A DNA stretch of 64,000 nucleotides from Pseudomonas silvicola (GTDB lineage: Bacteria; Pseudomonadota; Gammaproteobacteria; Pseudomonadales; Pseudomonadaceae): assembly GCF_026651855.1 (NCBI RefSeq), contig NZ_CP093280.1, forward strand, positions 5,788,501-5,852,500, read 5' to 3'. The notes beneath the pieces were generated by a model that ran no database searches, had not been told where the DNA came from, and saw nothing but the letters and a program-made list of their open reading frames with translations. The position numbers and the translations under genes are program-made. This document shows positions 20,201 to 29,100 of this stretch, one piece after another; positions within the stretch are counted from its first letter, which is position 1, and every line of letters starts with the position of its first letter.

Positions 20201-23200
20201 CCAGATACTCGGTGCAGCCGCCGCGGCTTTTGACCAGGTCGCCGGTGCGATACAAACGCGCGCCCGCCTCGCCGAACGGGTCGGGCACGAAACGTTCGGC
20301 GGTCAGCGCCGGGCGGTTGAGGTAGCCGCGTGCCAGCCCCTGCCCTCCCAGGTAGAGCTCACCCACAGTGTTTTCAGGCTTGGCACACAGATCATCATCC
20401 ATCACCACGCCATGGCGCTCACCCACGCACTGGCCGATGGGGGCATACAGGGCATCGCAGCGATCGTGCGGCCCGGTTTTCCAGACCATCGGGGTGACCA
20501 CCGCCTCCGTCGGCCCATAACCGTTGATCATCAGCGCGGGGCGCAAACTCTTTTGCACCTGGGCAAAACCCGCCTTGGGCATGGCGTCACCGCCGTAGCT
20601 GTAGAGGCGTACCGGCGGTGGGTTACCCACCTGCTCGGCATGGGCGGCCAGTTGTTGCAGATACGCTGGGGGAAAGCCTGCCATGGTCACTTCATGGACA
20701 CGCAACTGCTCATAGGTGTATTCCGGCGACCATAGCTCGTCGTCGCGCAGAAGCAGGCGCCCACCCTGAATGCAGGTGGTCAGCCACCGCTCGTGGGCAC
20801 CGTCGAACGCGAACGACAGGAAATGCAGCTCGCAATCGTCCTCGCTCATCTCGTACCAGCGTGCGGTGGCCTGGCAATGCATGGCGATTGCGCCATGGGG
20901 CACCGCCACGCCCTTGGGCAGGCCCGTGGAGCCGGAGGTATAAATAACGTAAGCCAGGTTCTGCGGCTGCAGGCATACGCGCGGAGGGTCGTGTCGCTCA
21001 GGGGCGTCGCCGGGCTGGCCGTCATCGAGCCATACCGTCTGCACACCCTTCAGGTCCGGCAATAATGGCTGCTGGGCGAGTTCGCTGAGCAGCAGTCCGG
21101 CGCCACTGTCTTTCAACATGTGCTTCAGCCGCTCGGGCGGATAAGCCAGGTCCATCGGCACGTAGCCGCCCCCCGCTTTCAGCACTGCCAGATAGCCCAC
21201 CAAGGCGGTGGCCGTGCGCGGCAAGGCCACCGCCACCAGATGATCCGGACCGACGCCCAGGGCCTGAAGACGATGGGCCAGGTGGTTGGCCTGGCGGTCA
21301 AGCTGTCGGTACGTCAACCGTGTGCCGCCGGCGATGATGGCCGTCGCATGGGGGCGACGCTCGGCTTGGTCGCGAATCGATTCATGCACGGGCACGTAGC
21401 TGTCCAGCTCGCCGCTGCCCAACAGGATCTGCTCGCCGCCTGGCATCGGCACCTCGCCGAGTCTTGCATCCGGCTCCGTGATCATCGCCAGCAGCAAACC
21501 CTGCCAATGCTGCGCCAGGCGCTCGATGGTGGGTGCGTCAAACAGGCTGGTGGAGTAGCCAAAAGCGGCTCGCAACTGTCCCTGGTGCTCGTAGGTACTG
21601 AGTGACAGATCGAAGTGGGTGGTCGCATTGCCCCATGTCACGGGCTGCACCCGCAGGCCCGCAGCGTCGTGGCTCAGATTGCCATCGGCCGCTGCGGCCT
21701 GATGGTTGAACATGACCTGAAACAGTGGGTTGTGGCTCAGGCTGCGCTCGGGCGCCAGTGCATCGACCAGGAACTCGAATGGCAGGTCAGGATTCTCCTG
21801 GGCCTGCAGCACTGTCTCGCGCACCGTGCTCAGCAGTTGGGTGACTGACTGCTCGCCCTCCAGGCGGGTGCGGATCACCTGGGTATTGACGAAGAAACCA
21901 ATCATGCCCTCGGTTTCCACGCGGTTTCGGTTGGCCATGGGAATCCCCACGCGCAAATCCTTCTGGCCGCTGTACCGGTATAAAGTCAGATTGAACGACG
22001 CCAACAGCAGCATGAACAGCGTGAGCTGATGTTGCTCGGCAAAGGCTTTCAGGCGTGCCACCCGCTGTTCATCGAGGCTGAGCCTGAGCGTGGCACCTGC
22101 CGTACTCTGCACGGCGGGACGCGGGCGATCCAGGGGGAGCTCGATAACTGGCTGCTCGCCCTCCAACTGATTGACCCAGTACTGCAGTTGACGCTGGCCC
22201 TCAGGGCCAGCCATCCGTTGCCGTTCCCACAGGGCGTAGTCGGCGTACTGTATCGGCAAGGCCGCAAGCTGCGATGGCTGGCCCGAGCGAGCCGCAGCAT
22301 AAAGATCAAGCAACTCCCGAACCAGGATAGGCATAGAGCCACCGTCGGCCACGATGTGATGCAGGCTCAATGCGAGCACATGGTCGGTATCTGAACGCTG
22401 CAACACGGTACAGCGAATCAGCGGGCCACTCGCCAGGTCGAACGGCTCGGCCAACACCGCCTCGACCCAACGGCGAACCGCGGCGTCATCGGCGCCAGGC
22501 AAGCGCTCAAGCGACACGGAAAAAACAGAGGGCGGCAGCACCTGTTGAACGACCTCTTCGCCTGAGGCCACAAAGATCGTCCTCAACGTCTCATGGCGCT
22601 CGATCAGGGCACTGAAAGCGTGCGCCAACGCGCCCAGGTCCAATGCCCCATGCAGTGCCAGCGCCATGGGCAGATTGTAAGCGGTGCTGGACGGGTCCAG
22701 CTGCCAGAGGAACCACTGGCGTTGCTGAGCGTGGGACAAGGGCACGGGCCCAGCGTCGGTGCGAGGGGTTATACGCTGCGCCCCCGCCGTCCGCGCTTCG
22801 GCGAACCGGGCGAAGCCTTGCAGGTCGGCAGCTTCGAACAGGGCCCGCAACGGCACCTCGATACCCGCCTGCTGACGCAGACGCGCGATCACCGCCATGG
22901 CCAGCAGGGAGTGTCCTCCCAGGCGGAAAAAATTGTCATGCAGGCCAATGCGAGGCACGTCCAGCAACTGCGCCCACACCTCGGCTATTCGCTGCTCCAC
23001 CTCGGTAGTGGGGGCGACATACTGCGCCTGTATGTCCTGCACGTCGAACAGCGGCAGGGCCGCACGATCGAGCTTGCCGTTGGCGGTCAACGGCAGCCGC
23101 TCGATGCACATCAATCTCGCGGGCACCATATAATCGGGCAAGGTCTGCTTGAGACCTGAACGAATACGCTCTGCCATTTCATCATCAGGATCGGCCGCGG

Positions 23201-26045
23201 TATTCATGACCAGATAACCGACCAGCTGTGTGGCACCGGCATACTGAACGTCAACGACCACCGCGTCATGGACATCTGGGCAAGCCTTCAATGCCTCGAC
23301 GACCTCTCGGGTTTCCACGCGAAAACCGCGGACTTTCACTTGATGATCCAGGCGTTCGAGGTAACGAATGCCACCGTCGGGCAGGGCCCGTACACGGTCC
23401 CCCGTACGGTAGAGGCGCGCGCCGGCCTGATCCCCCAGGGGGTCAGGCACAAACCGTTCGGCGGTCAAACCGGGGCGCCCCAGGTAGCCCCGCGCCAATC
23501 CGGTCCCGCCAATCATCAACTCACCGACGGTGCCAGCCGGCATCAGTTGCAGGTCGTTGCCCAGTACAACCGCGCGGCTGCCCCTCAGGGTACGGTCCAG
23601 CCGGGGCGGCGTACCGGCCTGCAAGCGTGCCACCAGCACACCGACGGTGGTTTCCGTCGGGCCATAGTGGTTGATCACCCGCACGTCAGGCATACACTGT
23701 GCCAAGCGTTGCAGCAGCGCTGAGCTGGGGGACTCGCCCCCGAGCACCAGGCACTGGCGCACCAGCTTCATACCCTCGTCAGCACTGCCCAGCAGTGCCT
23801 CCAGGTGCGAGGGGACCAGCTTCAACGCATCCACGTGGTGAGCGCCCAGGTACTGCACAAACGCCTGGCTATCCAGGGAGGTTTCACGGTCGATCAGGTG
23901 AAGGACCTTGCCGTTGCACAAGGCGCCATAGAACATGGTATGCCCCAGGTCGGCTGCTGGCGTGGAAGCCATCGCCATGCTCTGGATCGTGTCCATCTCA
24001 AGCTCGGCACCCACCCCTTCCACGTAATGGGCCAATGCGCCATGGCTGATGGCTACCCCTTTGGGCAGCCCGGTGGTACCCGAGGTATAGATCACATAGG
24101 CCAACTGCCCGGCCATCACGGGCGCAGCCTGGAAGGTGCTCGCTTCAGCGTCCGGTCGCGCCGTCCAACCCTGCCAGCGGGCGCCGAACCGGGCGTGCCC
24201 GTCCGAGGATTCGGCCCCCGCCACGATGGCTACGCCAGCGTCCTGTAGCAGGTAGTCCAGCCGTTGCGTCGGCAGCTGCGGATCGAGCGGCAGGTAGGCG
24301 GCGCCCGCTTTGAGAACCGCCAGGATACCGACGGCCAGCTCGGCATCACGGTGAGCGTAAATTCCCACGATATCGCCGGGCCGCACGCCCCGAGCCACCA
24401 ACTGAGCCGCCAAACCATTGGCATTGCTATCCAGTTGGCGATACGTCAGCGCCGCACCTTGGGCAACCAGCGCCAGTACATCCGGGCAGTGTGCTGCGTG
24501 ATGGGCGAACTGCTCATGGACGGGAAGTACCGCTTGAGGCACTGGGTGGCCCCAACCCTTGAGAAGCTCGTTGTGTTCGGCCTGGGTGAACAGATCGATC
24601 TGCGCAACCTCCTGATCAGGGTCACGCAGGACCGATGCCAGCAGGCAACGCAAGTGCCGTATGATGCGCTCGGCTGTCGAGCCGTCGAACAGGTCGGTAC
24701 GGTACAGCAAGGCCCCATGCAGCCCGGCTTCATCTTCAAAGGTTTCCAGCGTCAAATCGAACTTGGCGCAATCCACTGCCAGTTCGATGGGGCTGATATC
24801 CAGGCCCGTCGCCCGGTAACCGTCGCCCTGGCCCCCACGCTGATGATTGAACAGCACTTGAAACAGGGGGGTATGCCCCAGACTGCGCTCAGGCTGAAGG
24901 GCCTCGACCAGTTGTTCAAATGGCAGGTCCTGGTGCGCCTGAGCCTGCTGAGCCGTTTCACGAACCTGGTCCAGCAACTGCTCGAACGCCGTCCCGGGAG
25001 AGAACTCCGCTCGCAAGACCTGGGTGTTGACGAAAAAGCCAATGACCCCTTGCGTATCCGTGCGTTGACGGTTCGCGATCGGCACGCCCACCCGAATGTC
25101 GTCCTGCCCGGTATAGCGGTGCAACAAGGTCTGGAAGGAGGCCAACAGCAGCATGAACAGCGTCATACCCTTGCGCTGCGCCAGCTCGCGCAACCCGTCA
25201 TACATTGCTTGGTCGAGTGAAAACGTCAAGCGGGCACCGCGTGGGGAGGGGCTGACCGGCCGCGCATGATCCAAGGGCAATTCAAGCACTGGCTGGACGC
25301 TCCCCAACTGATGTGTCCAGTAATCGAGCTGCCTGGCGCGCTCTCCGGCTTCCATCCAACTACGCTGCCAAATCGCATAGTCGGCATATTGAATGGCCAG
25401 CGGCGGCAGCGCGGCGCCCACGCCTTCATTGAGTGCCTGGTACAACCGCACCCATTCATCAACGATGACCTGCATGGAAGCACCGTCGGAGATGATGTGA
25501 TGCTGCACCAGCACAAGCACATGGTCGTCAGCCCCGATGCGCAACAGACAGGCCCTGGCCAAGGGCCCCTGGGTCAGGTCAAACGGCGCCTTGGCGCGGC
25601 TGGCGATGAAGTCCTGGACGTGTTGATCCGCCGAGCCGGCGCTGTCTGCCTCAACCTCGGATCTGTCCAGAGCAATGACAAGGCCTGGCTCGATACGCTG
25701 GAAAACCTGCTCACCGCTTTGTTCGAAAACCGTCCTCAGACTGTCGTGCCGCTCGACCAGTTGGTTGAGGCTGCGTTGCAGGTGCTCGACATGCAGAGGA
25801 CCACGCACGCGCAACGCGGCGGTGATGTGATAGGCCGTGCTTTCGGGATGCAGGCGCCAGAGGAACCACTGCCTTTCCTGAGCGTAGGACAGAGGCAGGC
25901 GCTCGAACTGCATGCGCGTGGCGGGGATGGGAAACCGAGAGAGGCTCATTCCCTTGGCTTGCAACCGCTGGTAGAAGACTTCACGTTGCGCCAAGGGCAG
26001 ACGAATGAAACGTTGCACCAGTTCTACATTGTTCTCGGTCAGCAT
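11247..26045 (-). CDS. pvdD: Four-module pyoverdine peptide synthetase with thioesterase (PvdD-type, terminal)
   Basis: The protein has 4,932 residues, read as C-A-T, C-A-T-E, C-A-T, C-A-T-TE. Approximate positions are C1 32-480, A1 495-970, T1 1018-1075, C2 1095-1535, A2 1548-2045, T2 2065-2135, E 2148-2580, C3 2615-3048, A3 3060-3548, T3 3568-3638, C4 3668-4100, A4 4115-4600, T4 4620-4690 and TE 4710-4925. Signatures read by eye are A1 DLTKVGHVGK (Asp), A2 DGEGYYGVTK (basic, Lys/OHOrn class), A3 DVWHFSLIDK (Ser) and A4 DGEAYFGITK (same basic class, likely cyclo-OHOrn). Carrier serines include 3602 and 4655; the TE nucleophile is Ser4785 (GWSLG). C3 and C4 are D-accepting type (YPLSPMQ, RTGF), yet no E precedes C4. 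ATG at 26045 is chosen over a GTG at 26099. Confidence 0.93.
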   Translation of the reverse strand: MLTENNVELVQRFIRLPLAQREVFYQRLQAKGMSLSRFPIPATRMQFERLPLSYAQERQWFLWRLHPESTAYHITAALRVRGPLHVEHLQRSLNQLVERHDSLRTVFEQSGEQVFQRIEPGLVIALDRSEVEADSAGSADQHVQDFIASRAKAPFDLTQGPLARACLLRIGADDHVLVLVQHHIISDGASMQVIVDEWVRLYQALNEGVGAALPPLAIQYADYAIWQRSWMEAGERARQLDYWTHQLGSVQPVLELPLDHARPVSPSPRGARLTFSLDQAMYDGLRELAQRKGMTLFMLLLASFQTLLHRYTGQDDIRVGVPIANRQRTDTQGVIGFFVNTQVLRAEFSPGTAFEQLLDQVRETAQQAQAHQDLPFEQLVEALQPERSLGHTPLFQVLFNHQRGGQGDGYRATGLDISPIELAVDCAKFDLTLETFEDEAGLHGALLYRTDLFDGSTAERIIRHLRCLLASVLRDPDQEVAQIDLFTQAEHNELLKGWGHPVPQAVLPVHEQFAHHAAHCPDVLALVAQGAALTYRQLDSNANGLAAQLVARGVRPGDIVGIYAHRDAELAVGILAVLKAGAAYLPLDPQLPTQRLDYLLQDAGVAIVAGAESSDGHARFGARWQGWTARPDAEASTFQAAPVMAGQLAYVIYTSGTTGLPKGVAISHGALAHYVEGVGAELEMDTIQSMAMASTPAADLGHTMFYGALCNGKVLHLIDRETSLDSQAFVQYLGAHHVDALKLVPSHLEALLGSADEGMKLVRQCLVLGGESPSSALLQRLAQCMPDVRVINHYGPTETTVGVLVARLQAGTPPRLDRTLRGSRAVVLGNDLQLMPAGTVGELMIGGTGLARGYLGRPGLTAERFVPDPLGDQAGARLYRTGDRVRALPDGGIRYLERLDHQVKVRGFRVETREVVEALKACPDVHDAVVVDVQYAGATQLVGYLVMNTAADPDDEMAERIRSGLKQTLPDYMVPARLMCIERLPLTANGKLDRAALPLFDVQDIQAQYVAPTTEVEQRIAEVWAQLLDVPRIGLHDNFFRLGGHSLLAMAVIARLRQQAGIEVPLRALFEAADLQGFARFAEARTAGAQRITPRTDAGPVPLSHAQQRQWFLWQLDPSSTAYNLPMALALHGALDLGALAHAFSALIERHETLRTIFVASGEEVVQQVLPPSVFSVSLERLPGADDAAVRRWVEAVLAEPFDLASGPLIRCTVLQRSDTDHVLALSLHHIVADGGSMPILVRELLDLYAAARSGQPSQLAALPIQYADYALWERQRMAGPEGQRQLQYWVNQLEGEQPVIELPLDRPRPAVQSTAGATLRLSLDEQRVARLKAFAEQHQLTLFMLLLASFNLTLYRYSGQKDLRVGIPMANRNRVETEGMIGFFVNTQVIRTRLEGEQSVTQLLSTVRETVLQAQENPDLPFEFLVDALAPERSLSHNPLFQVMFNHQAAAADGNLSHDAAGLRVQPVTWGNATTHFDLSLSTYEHQGQLRAAFGYSTSLFDAPTIERLAQHWQGLLLAMITEPDARLGEVPMPGGEQILLGSGELDSYVPVHESIRDQAERRPHATAIIAGGTRLTYRQLDRQANHLAHRLQALGVGPDHLVAVALPRTATALVGYLAVLKAGGGYVPMDLAYPPERLKHMLKDSGAGLLLSELAQQPLLPDLKGVQTVWLDDGQPGDAPERHDPPRVCLQPQNLAYVIYTSGSTGLPKGVAVPHGAIAMHCQATARWYEMSEDDCELHFLSFAFDGAHERWLTTCIQGGRLLLRDDELWSPEYTYEQLRVHEVTMAGFPPAYLQQLAAHAEQVGNPPPVRLYSYGGDAMPKAGFAQVQKSLRPALMINGYGPTEAVVTPMVWKTGPHDRCDALYAPIGQCVGERHGVVMDDDLCAKPENTVGELYLGGQGLARGYLNRPALTAERFVPDPFGEAGARLYRTGDLVKSRGGCTEYLGRADHQIKVRGFRIEPGEVESCLTALPGVRDAVVSAQVLASGAQLVAHVLPASLDVLTDVESMARLREVLRSGLRAHLPDYMVPSFFVFLAQWPVTPNGKLDRRALPAADPRQNQQAHEAPSGPVEQRLCEIWASVLSLPAVGVRDNFFEIGGDSIVSIQVVSRARQSGIHITPKDLFQHQTVRALAAVATVSDARQVAGCEAVEGRVPLLPIQRLFFGRPMGQRDHWNQSVLLQAVETIDLARLIQAVAAVVQHHDALRTRFTQTQEGWEASIASASDLQAEQMVWSLDITDEAQWAPLCERAQRSLSLNDGPLLRAVLAQCPQGQQRLLLIAHHAVIDGVSWRVVLQDLQQAYSHAGSTPVLPARTTSVKTWAERLQGYAADPCSLNQVRYWEQQLQGVSDCFSQANAQAALVNRHALKTSVRLSQAQTRRLLQEAPAAYRTRINDLLLTALVVALRHECSSDAVPVLLEGHGRELLWDDLDLTRTVGWLTSIYPVRLSACDDLATAICSVKEQLRGVPDNGLSFGVLRELAHHDVRQRLNLPLPRITFNYLGQLDSGIDDANSLFQPAPWGSGTDQNDEAPLGNWLTINAQVFNGELSLSWTFSREMFSAQHVQGLADGYIEALQRIIDHCCEPQHQGLTPSDVELCDFTQSELDALRLPARHVQDAYPLSPMQHGMLFHAVFEPDSLDYINQLRMDLTGLDVGRFIESWQMAVSAHDILRTGFIWHATQPVQVVYKHTVLPVQVFDWREQVDVQTALEQLASAQRREGFDLRQAPLLRIALVHTAPGRHHLIYTCHHLLMDGWSNSQLLAQVLQHYSGQAVESPVGRYRDYIAWLQDQDAHANASYWQQSLVDLAEPTLLAQAIRLHPDERGAGHGDVYLELDHACSERLVAGARACKLTLNTLVQGAWALLLQRFTGHDCVAFGATVAGRPAQLPGIEQQIGLFINTLAVVTTAKADERAQDWLQRLQAINVSLREQEHTRLADVQRWANSQGRSLFDTLLVFENYPVAQALQEKAPAGLGFENVSNVEQTSFPFTLLVNQGERLSLHANFDRAAFGESTARALLGHLVTLMCGLIDDLNRPLGQLSTLDPDQRSVIVGDFNRTLSDTSGHLPVHQGFEQQVERTPETIALVCADQTLTYQALDERANAVAHRLLAVGVGAQTLVGVCAERSVEMVVALLGILKAGAAYVPFDPDYPSDRLTYMVEDSGVGVLLCQAHLADRLPLDRVATPLILETIGRSPVRAPSGWQGAQSLAYMIYTSGSTGRPKGAANRHGALSNRIAWMQRAYSLGPQDVVLQKTPFSFDVSVWEFFWPLSTGARLVMAGPGDHRDPARLIELIERHQVSTLHFVPSMLQVFLQDARVSRCRSLSRVFCSGEALAANTQNALFKALPGAALYNLYGPTEAAIDVTHWTCRNDGQDGVPIGWPIDNLACHVLDDCLEPVPVGVRGELYLAGAGLGRGYHRRPGLTAERFPASPFQPGERLYRTGDLACYRADGAIEYLGRIDHQVKLRGLRIELGEIEARLLEHPLVLEATVQAVESRFLAAWVVLADDADTGEAWQAVLMHWLNDQLPEYMVPTQWQALEQMPLSPNGKLDRKALPAIERRASDADGAPLQGAREQALADLFAQVLRVEEIGALDNFFELGGDSIVSIQLVARARQQGIEITPKDVFQYPTIRALAARSETCMAPPEQVESAGPLHALTPQQVGRLPLDPQRLVELYPLSPMQQGMLFQSLNSQGSNVYVNQLSISVTGLDAERFTHAIEQACDRHTILRTGFFWQDLPEPVQFVLDRVDSPVTVLDWREEPDPEARHQAYAAQVRSQGLKLDQPSLQHIALVRTGQDTHQLIWTYHHLLVDGWSLSQLIGEVLTTYAGGQVTPGRPYRDYIAWLQRQDAEAGERFWRAQVAELEEPCLLANAIPAREQRQGHEALYSRFDADRTERFTQFARSQRVTLNTLIQGAWLVLLSRYTGQRTVAFGSTVAGRSPSLPGADRILGLFINTLPVVHTVDPERRIGDWLRDLQDRNVHMREHEYVALADIQRWAGLPGRPLFDSIIVFENHPVDQALREWNDPSLQFGPSSGAGLTDFPMDLMVTNEGAQLCIEYMHVRRHFDPSTVASIRLSMESILDGLIASGDDCLGNVALTAHEALPVPAVEGEAILVHERIRAWADEHGQAVAVMGGEQTLTYRALDQRANALALRLVAAGAGPEVRVAVGLARTPDILVALLAVLKAGAVYVPLDLGYPRERLAYILGDCEAHLVLTAAAQRHLLPIPETVQCLEVDAMIHHVCETGPQVALSPDNLAYVIYTSGSTGQPKGVAVAHGPLARHCQAIGALYEMSPQDCELHFMSFAFDGAQERWLVGLTHGARILLRDDQLWTAEQTCMAMREHGVTVAAFPPAYLQQLTEHAEHYGAPPSMRVYCFGGDAVPQSTYERARRVLGARYLINGYGPTETVITPLLWKAAASQVCDAAYAPIGQAVGARSTFVLDDSFNPSPALLGGELYLGSALLARGYLQRPGLTAERFIPDPLGTGARLYRTGDRVLRDGLGTFHYLGRLDNQVKLRGLRIELGEIEAALNGNQAVREAVVVAREVGGVNRLVAYVVLAEKGAMPALEEQLREALLARLPDYMVPSFFEVLPMLPLTPNGKVDRRNLPDPVQERPQSLYAAPQTLLQTHMAEIWQKVLKVEKVGIHDSFFELGGDSILSLQVIARSRSLKAMGLELRLRDLMQKPTIAALTQAHACDGPGNAVLAMNSAVSGRAPVFCVHAGYGTVFDYEPLAKCLNGQRQVLAIQSRMLLDPTWSDDSLHSMAQDYVGFIRALQPQGPYSLLGWSLGATLVTLMTAELERQGQSVSFLGLLDGYVPGGEGAAQAASEVLPALPRSAAAMGFSDEDVQRGLETGRCLKALAAQLGACPAVNAAPHCWWVQGRQAEVRRWHEQLGTPAMHTRWLDCGHFDVPHADAVLSELSDLLCATAALPSI

Positions 26046-26143
26046 GGGTACCTGCCTTATCTCGAATTTTCGAACGCTGGCATTCGCAGCGTTATGCACG
26101 CCCGATCCCAGCCTGAGCTGGGGCGGGTCTAGTGCTAGGAAAA

Positions 26144-26167
26144 ACGATCAAGGCAACAGTGAATTTA
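26144..26167 (-). promoter_or_regulatory. PvdS-type iron-starvation box upstream of the four-module synthetase
   Basis: On the minus strand TAAAT, 16 bases, CGT is a perfect match, preceded by CC and followed by TTT. It lies in the 143-base gap between the two peptide synthetases, about 100 bases before the ATG at 26045. The terminal synthetase can therefore be transcribed independently of the two-module one. Confidence 0.85.
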
Positions 26168-26188
26168 GGTCGACACTTCGATGACCTG

Positions 26189-29100
26189 CTACAGCGTCTC
26201 CAGCTCATCCATCCAGTGGCTCAACTCATCGAGATCCTGATCACTGTCCCTTTGGTGGCGCGCGACCGCCTCCACGAAAGCATCCAGGCGCGAAGCGGTG
26301 AATAGCTCAAGTAGCGGCAGCTCAATCTGCAGCTGGGCCTGTAAGCGTGCGGTGGCCTGGGTAGCCAACAACGAATGCCCCCCAAGCTCGAAAAAGTTGT
26401 CGGTCAGGCCTACTCTCTCGACCTGCAGCACGTCGGCCCACAGGGCCGCCACTGTCTGCTCCAGTTCGGTACGTGGCGCCACATAGGCCTGTTGCTGCAC
26501 ACTCATGTCCGGCGCTGGCAACGCCTTGCGGTCCAGCTTGCCGTTGGGCGTGAGCGGCAGCGCGTCCAGGGAAACCAGATGCGCCGGCACCATGTAGTCC
26601 GGCAACGTGGTCTTGAGGTGATCGCGCAGCCCCTGGACATCGCCGTCGGTCACCAGGTAGGCCACCAACTGCCGCCCACCAGGGCCCTCGATGTCGACCA
26701 CTACCGCCTCGCGCACCGATGGGTGAGCCAGCAGCGTGAGCTCGATTTCCCCCAGTTCGATGCGGAAGCCACGAATCTTCACCTGATGGTCGATGCGCCC
26801 GACGTACTCGATCACCCCGTCCGTGCGGTAGCGCGTCAGGTCACCGGTGCGGTACAGGCGGCCACCGCCCTGGGCGCTGGTGTCGAACGGGTTGGGCAGG
26901 AATTTCTCGGCAGTCAGGGCCGCACGGCCCAGGTAGCCTCGCGCCAGACCGGCACCGGCCAGGCAGAACTCCCCTGCCCCACCCACCGGCAACGGGTTGC
27001 CGGTGCCGTCCAGTACGTAGCCGGCGCTGTTGGCGATCGGTCGACCGATATTGGCCTGGCCACCGGCCTCGCGGCGGGTACAGGTGGAATAGGTGGTGTC
27101 CTCCGAAGGGCCGTACAGGTCATGGACGTGCTGTACATGGCCCAGGCCGTAGAGCTTGTCCACCAGCGCTTGCTTGAGCGGTTCGCCCGCCAGGTTGATG
27201 ATGCGCACGCTGGCCGGGATCTGCCCGGCATCATGCAGGGCCTTGATGGCCGACGGCACGGTGTTGATCAGGTGCACGCGGTCCTTGGCCGCCAGCAGTG
27301 GCAGCTCCAGGGCGTTTTGCGCGATGACCGCGTAGCCGCCGGCCGACAGGGTCACGAACAGCTCCCACACCGACAGGTCGAAGCAGATCGAGGTGCAAGC
27401 CAGTACGCCCTTCAGGTCGTCCTGGCTGTACACCGTGTGTGCCCAGCCGATCAGCGCGGCGATGTTGCGGTGCTCGATCAGCACGCCCTTGGGCAGCCCG
27501 GTGGAGCCGGAGGTGTAGATGCTGACGGCCAGGTTCTGCGGGGCGCTGAGGGGGGTGAGGTTGTCGCTGGCAGAGTCCTGTAGTGCCAGGGTATCGAGCA
27601 GCACGAGGTGGGCCGGAGTGTCTTGAGGCAGGTGCTCTAGCAACGACGCGTGTGACAGCAGTACTCGTGCCTGGCTGTCTTGCAGCATGTAGGCCAGGCG
27701 TTCCTGCGGATAGGCCGGATCGAGCGGCACGTAGGCGCCACCGGCCTTGAGAATCGCCAGCAGGCTCACCACCAGGTCCAGGCCACGCTCCAGGGCCACG
27801 CCGACCAATACGTCGGGGCCAACGCCCAGTTCGCGCAGGTGACGGGCCAATTGGTTGGCACGGCCATTGAGTTGCTGGTAGGTCAGTTCTTGCTCGCCAT
27901 GCACCAGCGCCACGGCATCCGGGGTGCGGGCAGCCTGGGCTTCGACCAGTTGGTGCACGCACTGCTCGGCCGGGTAAGGCTGCGCGGTGCGGTTCCAGTC
28001 GACCACGATCTGCTGGTGTTCGGTGGCGCCGATCAAGGGAAACTCGGCCACCGGCTGTTCGGTATGGTCGACGATGGCCTGCAACAGGTTCAACCAATGC
28101 TCACTCATGCGCTGCATGCGTGGCGCATCGAACAGGTCAGTGGCGTAATTGATCACGGCCATCACGCCGTCGCTGCGTTCCAGGGTATTGAGGGTGATGT
28201 CGAACTGCGAGGTGTGCTCGGGCAGGTCCACCTCTTCCACGCTCACCCCCTGCAGGCTGTCGTTCGACACCCGCTCGCCCACGGCGCTGAGGTGGTTGTA
28301 CATCACCTGGAACAGCGGGTTATGCCCCAACCCACGCTCAGGCTTGAGTGCCTCCACCAGCACATCGAACGGAATATCCTTGTTGGCCTGCGCCTGCAGG
28401 GTGATTTCCTTGACGCTGGCCAGCAGTTGCGTGAACGACTGCAGCGGGTCCACGGCCACGCGGGCAACCAGGGTGTTGACGAAGAAACCGATCAGGCCTT
28501 CCAGCTCCAGGCGGTTGCGGTTGGTAACAGGCACACCGATGTTCAAGGTGTCACGGCCGCTGTAGCGCGCCAGCAACAAGGCGAAAGAAGCCAGAAACAC
28601 GTGGAACAGCGTGGCATTGCCCTGCACAGCCAAGCGGCGCAGGCGGGCCGTCAGCTCGGCGGGCAGATGCACGCCCACGCGCCCACCCCGGTAGCTCTGC
28701 ACCGGTGGGCGCAGGCGGTCGGCGGGCAGTTCCAATACAGAGAAATCGTTTTCCAGCGTCGCCTGCCAGTAGGCCAATTGGGCCTGCAGCTCGCCGCTGG
28801 CCAGGCGCTCGCGCTGCCAGTTGGCGTAGTCGGCGTACTGCACGGCCAGCGCCGGGCGTCGCAGCGGTTGGCCGCCAGCGGCGGCGTTATAGGCGCTCAC
28901 CAGCTCACGCACCATCACGCTCATGGACCAGCCGTCGGAGACGATGTGGTGCAGCAATACCGACAGCACATGTTCGTCGGCGCCGAGGCGGAAGACGTGC
29001 ACGCGAATCAGCGGTCCGTTGGCCAGGTCGAACGGGGCGGATACCTGTGCTTCCAGGTGCTGAGCCAGTGCCTGCGCGGGCTGGGCCTCGAGGCGGTGCT

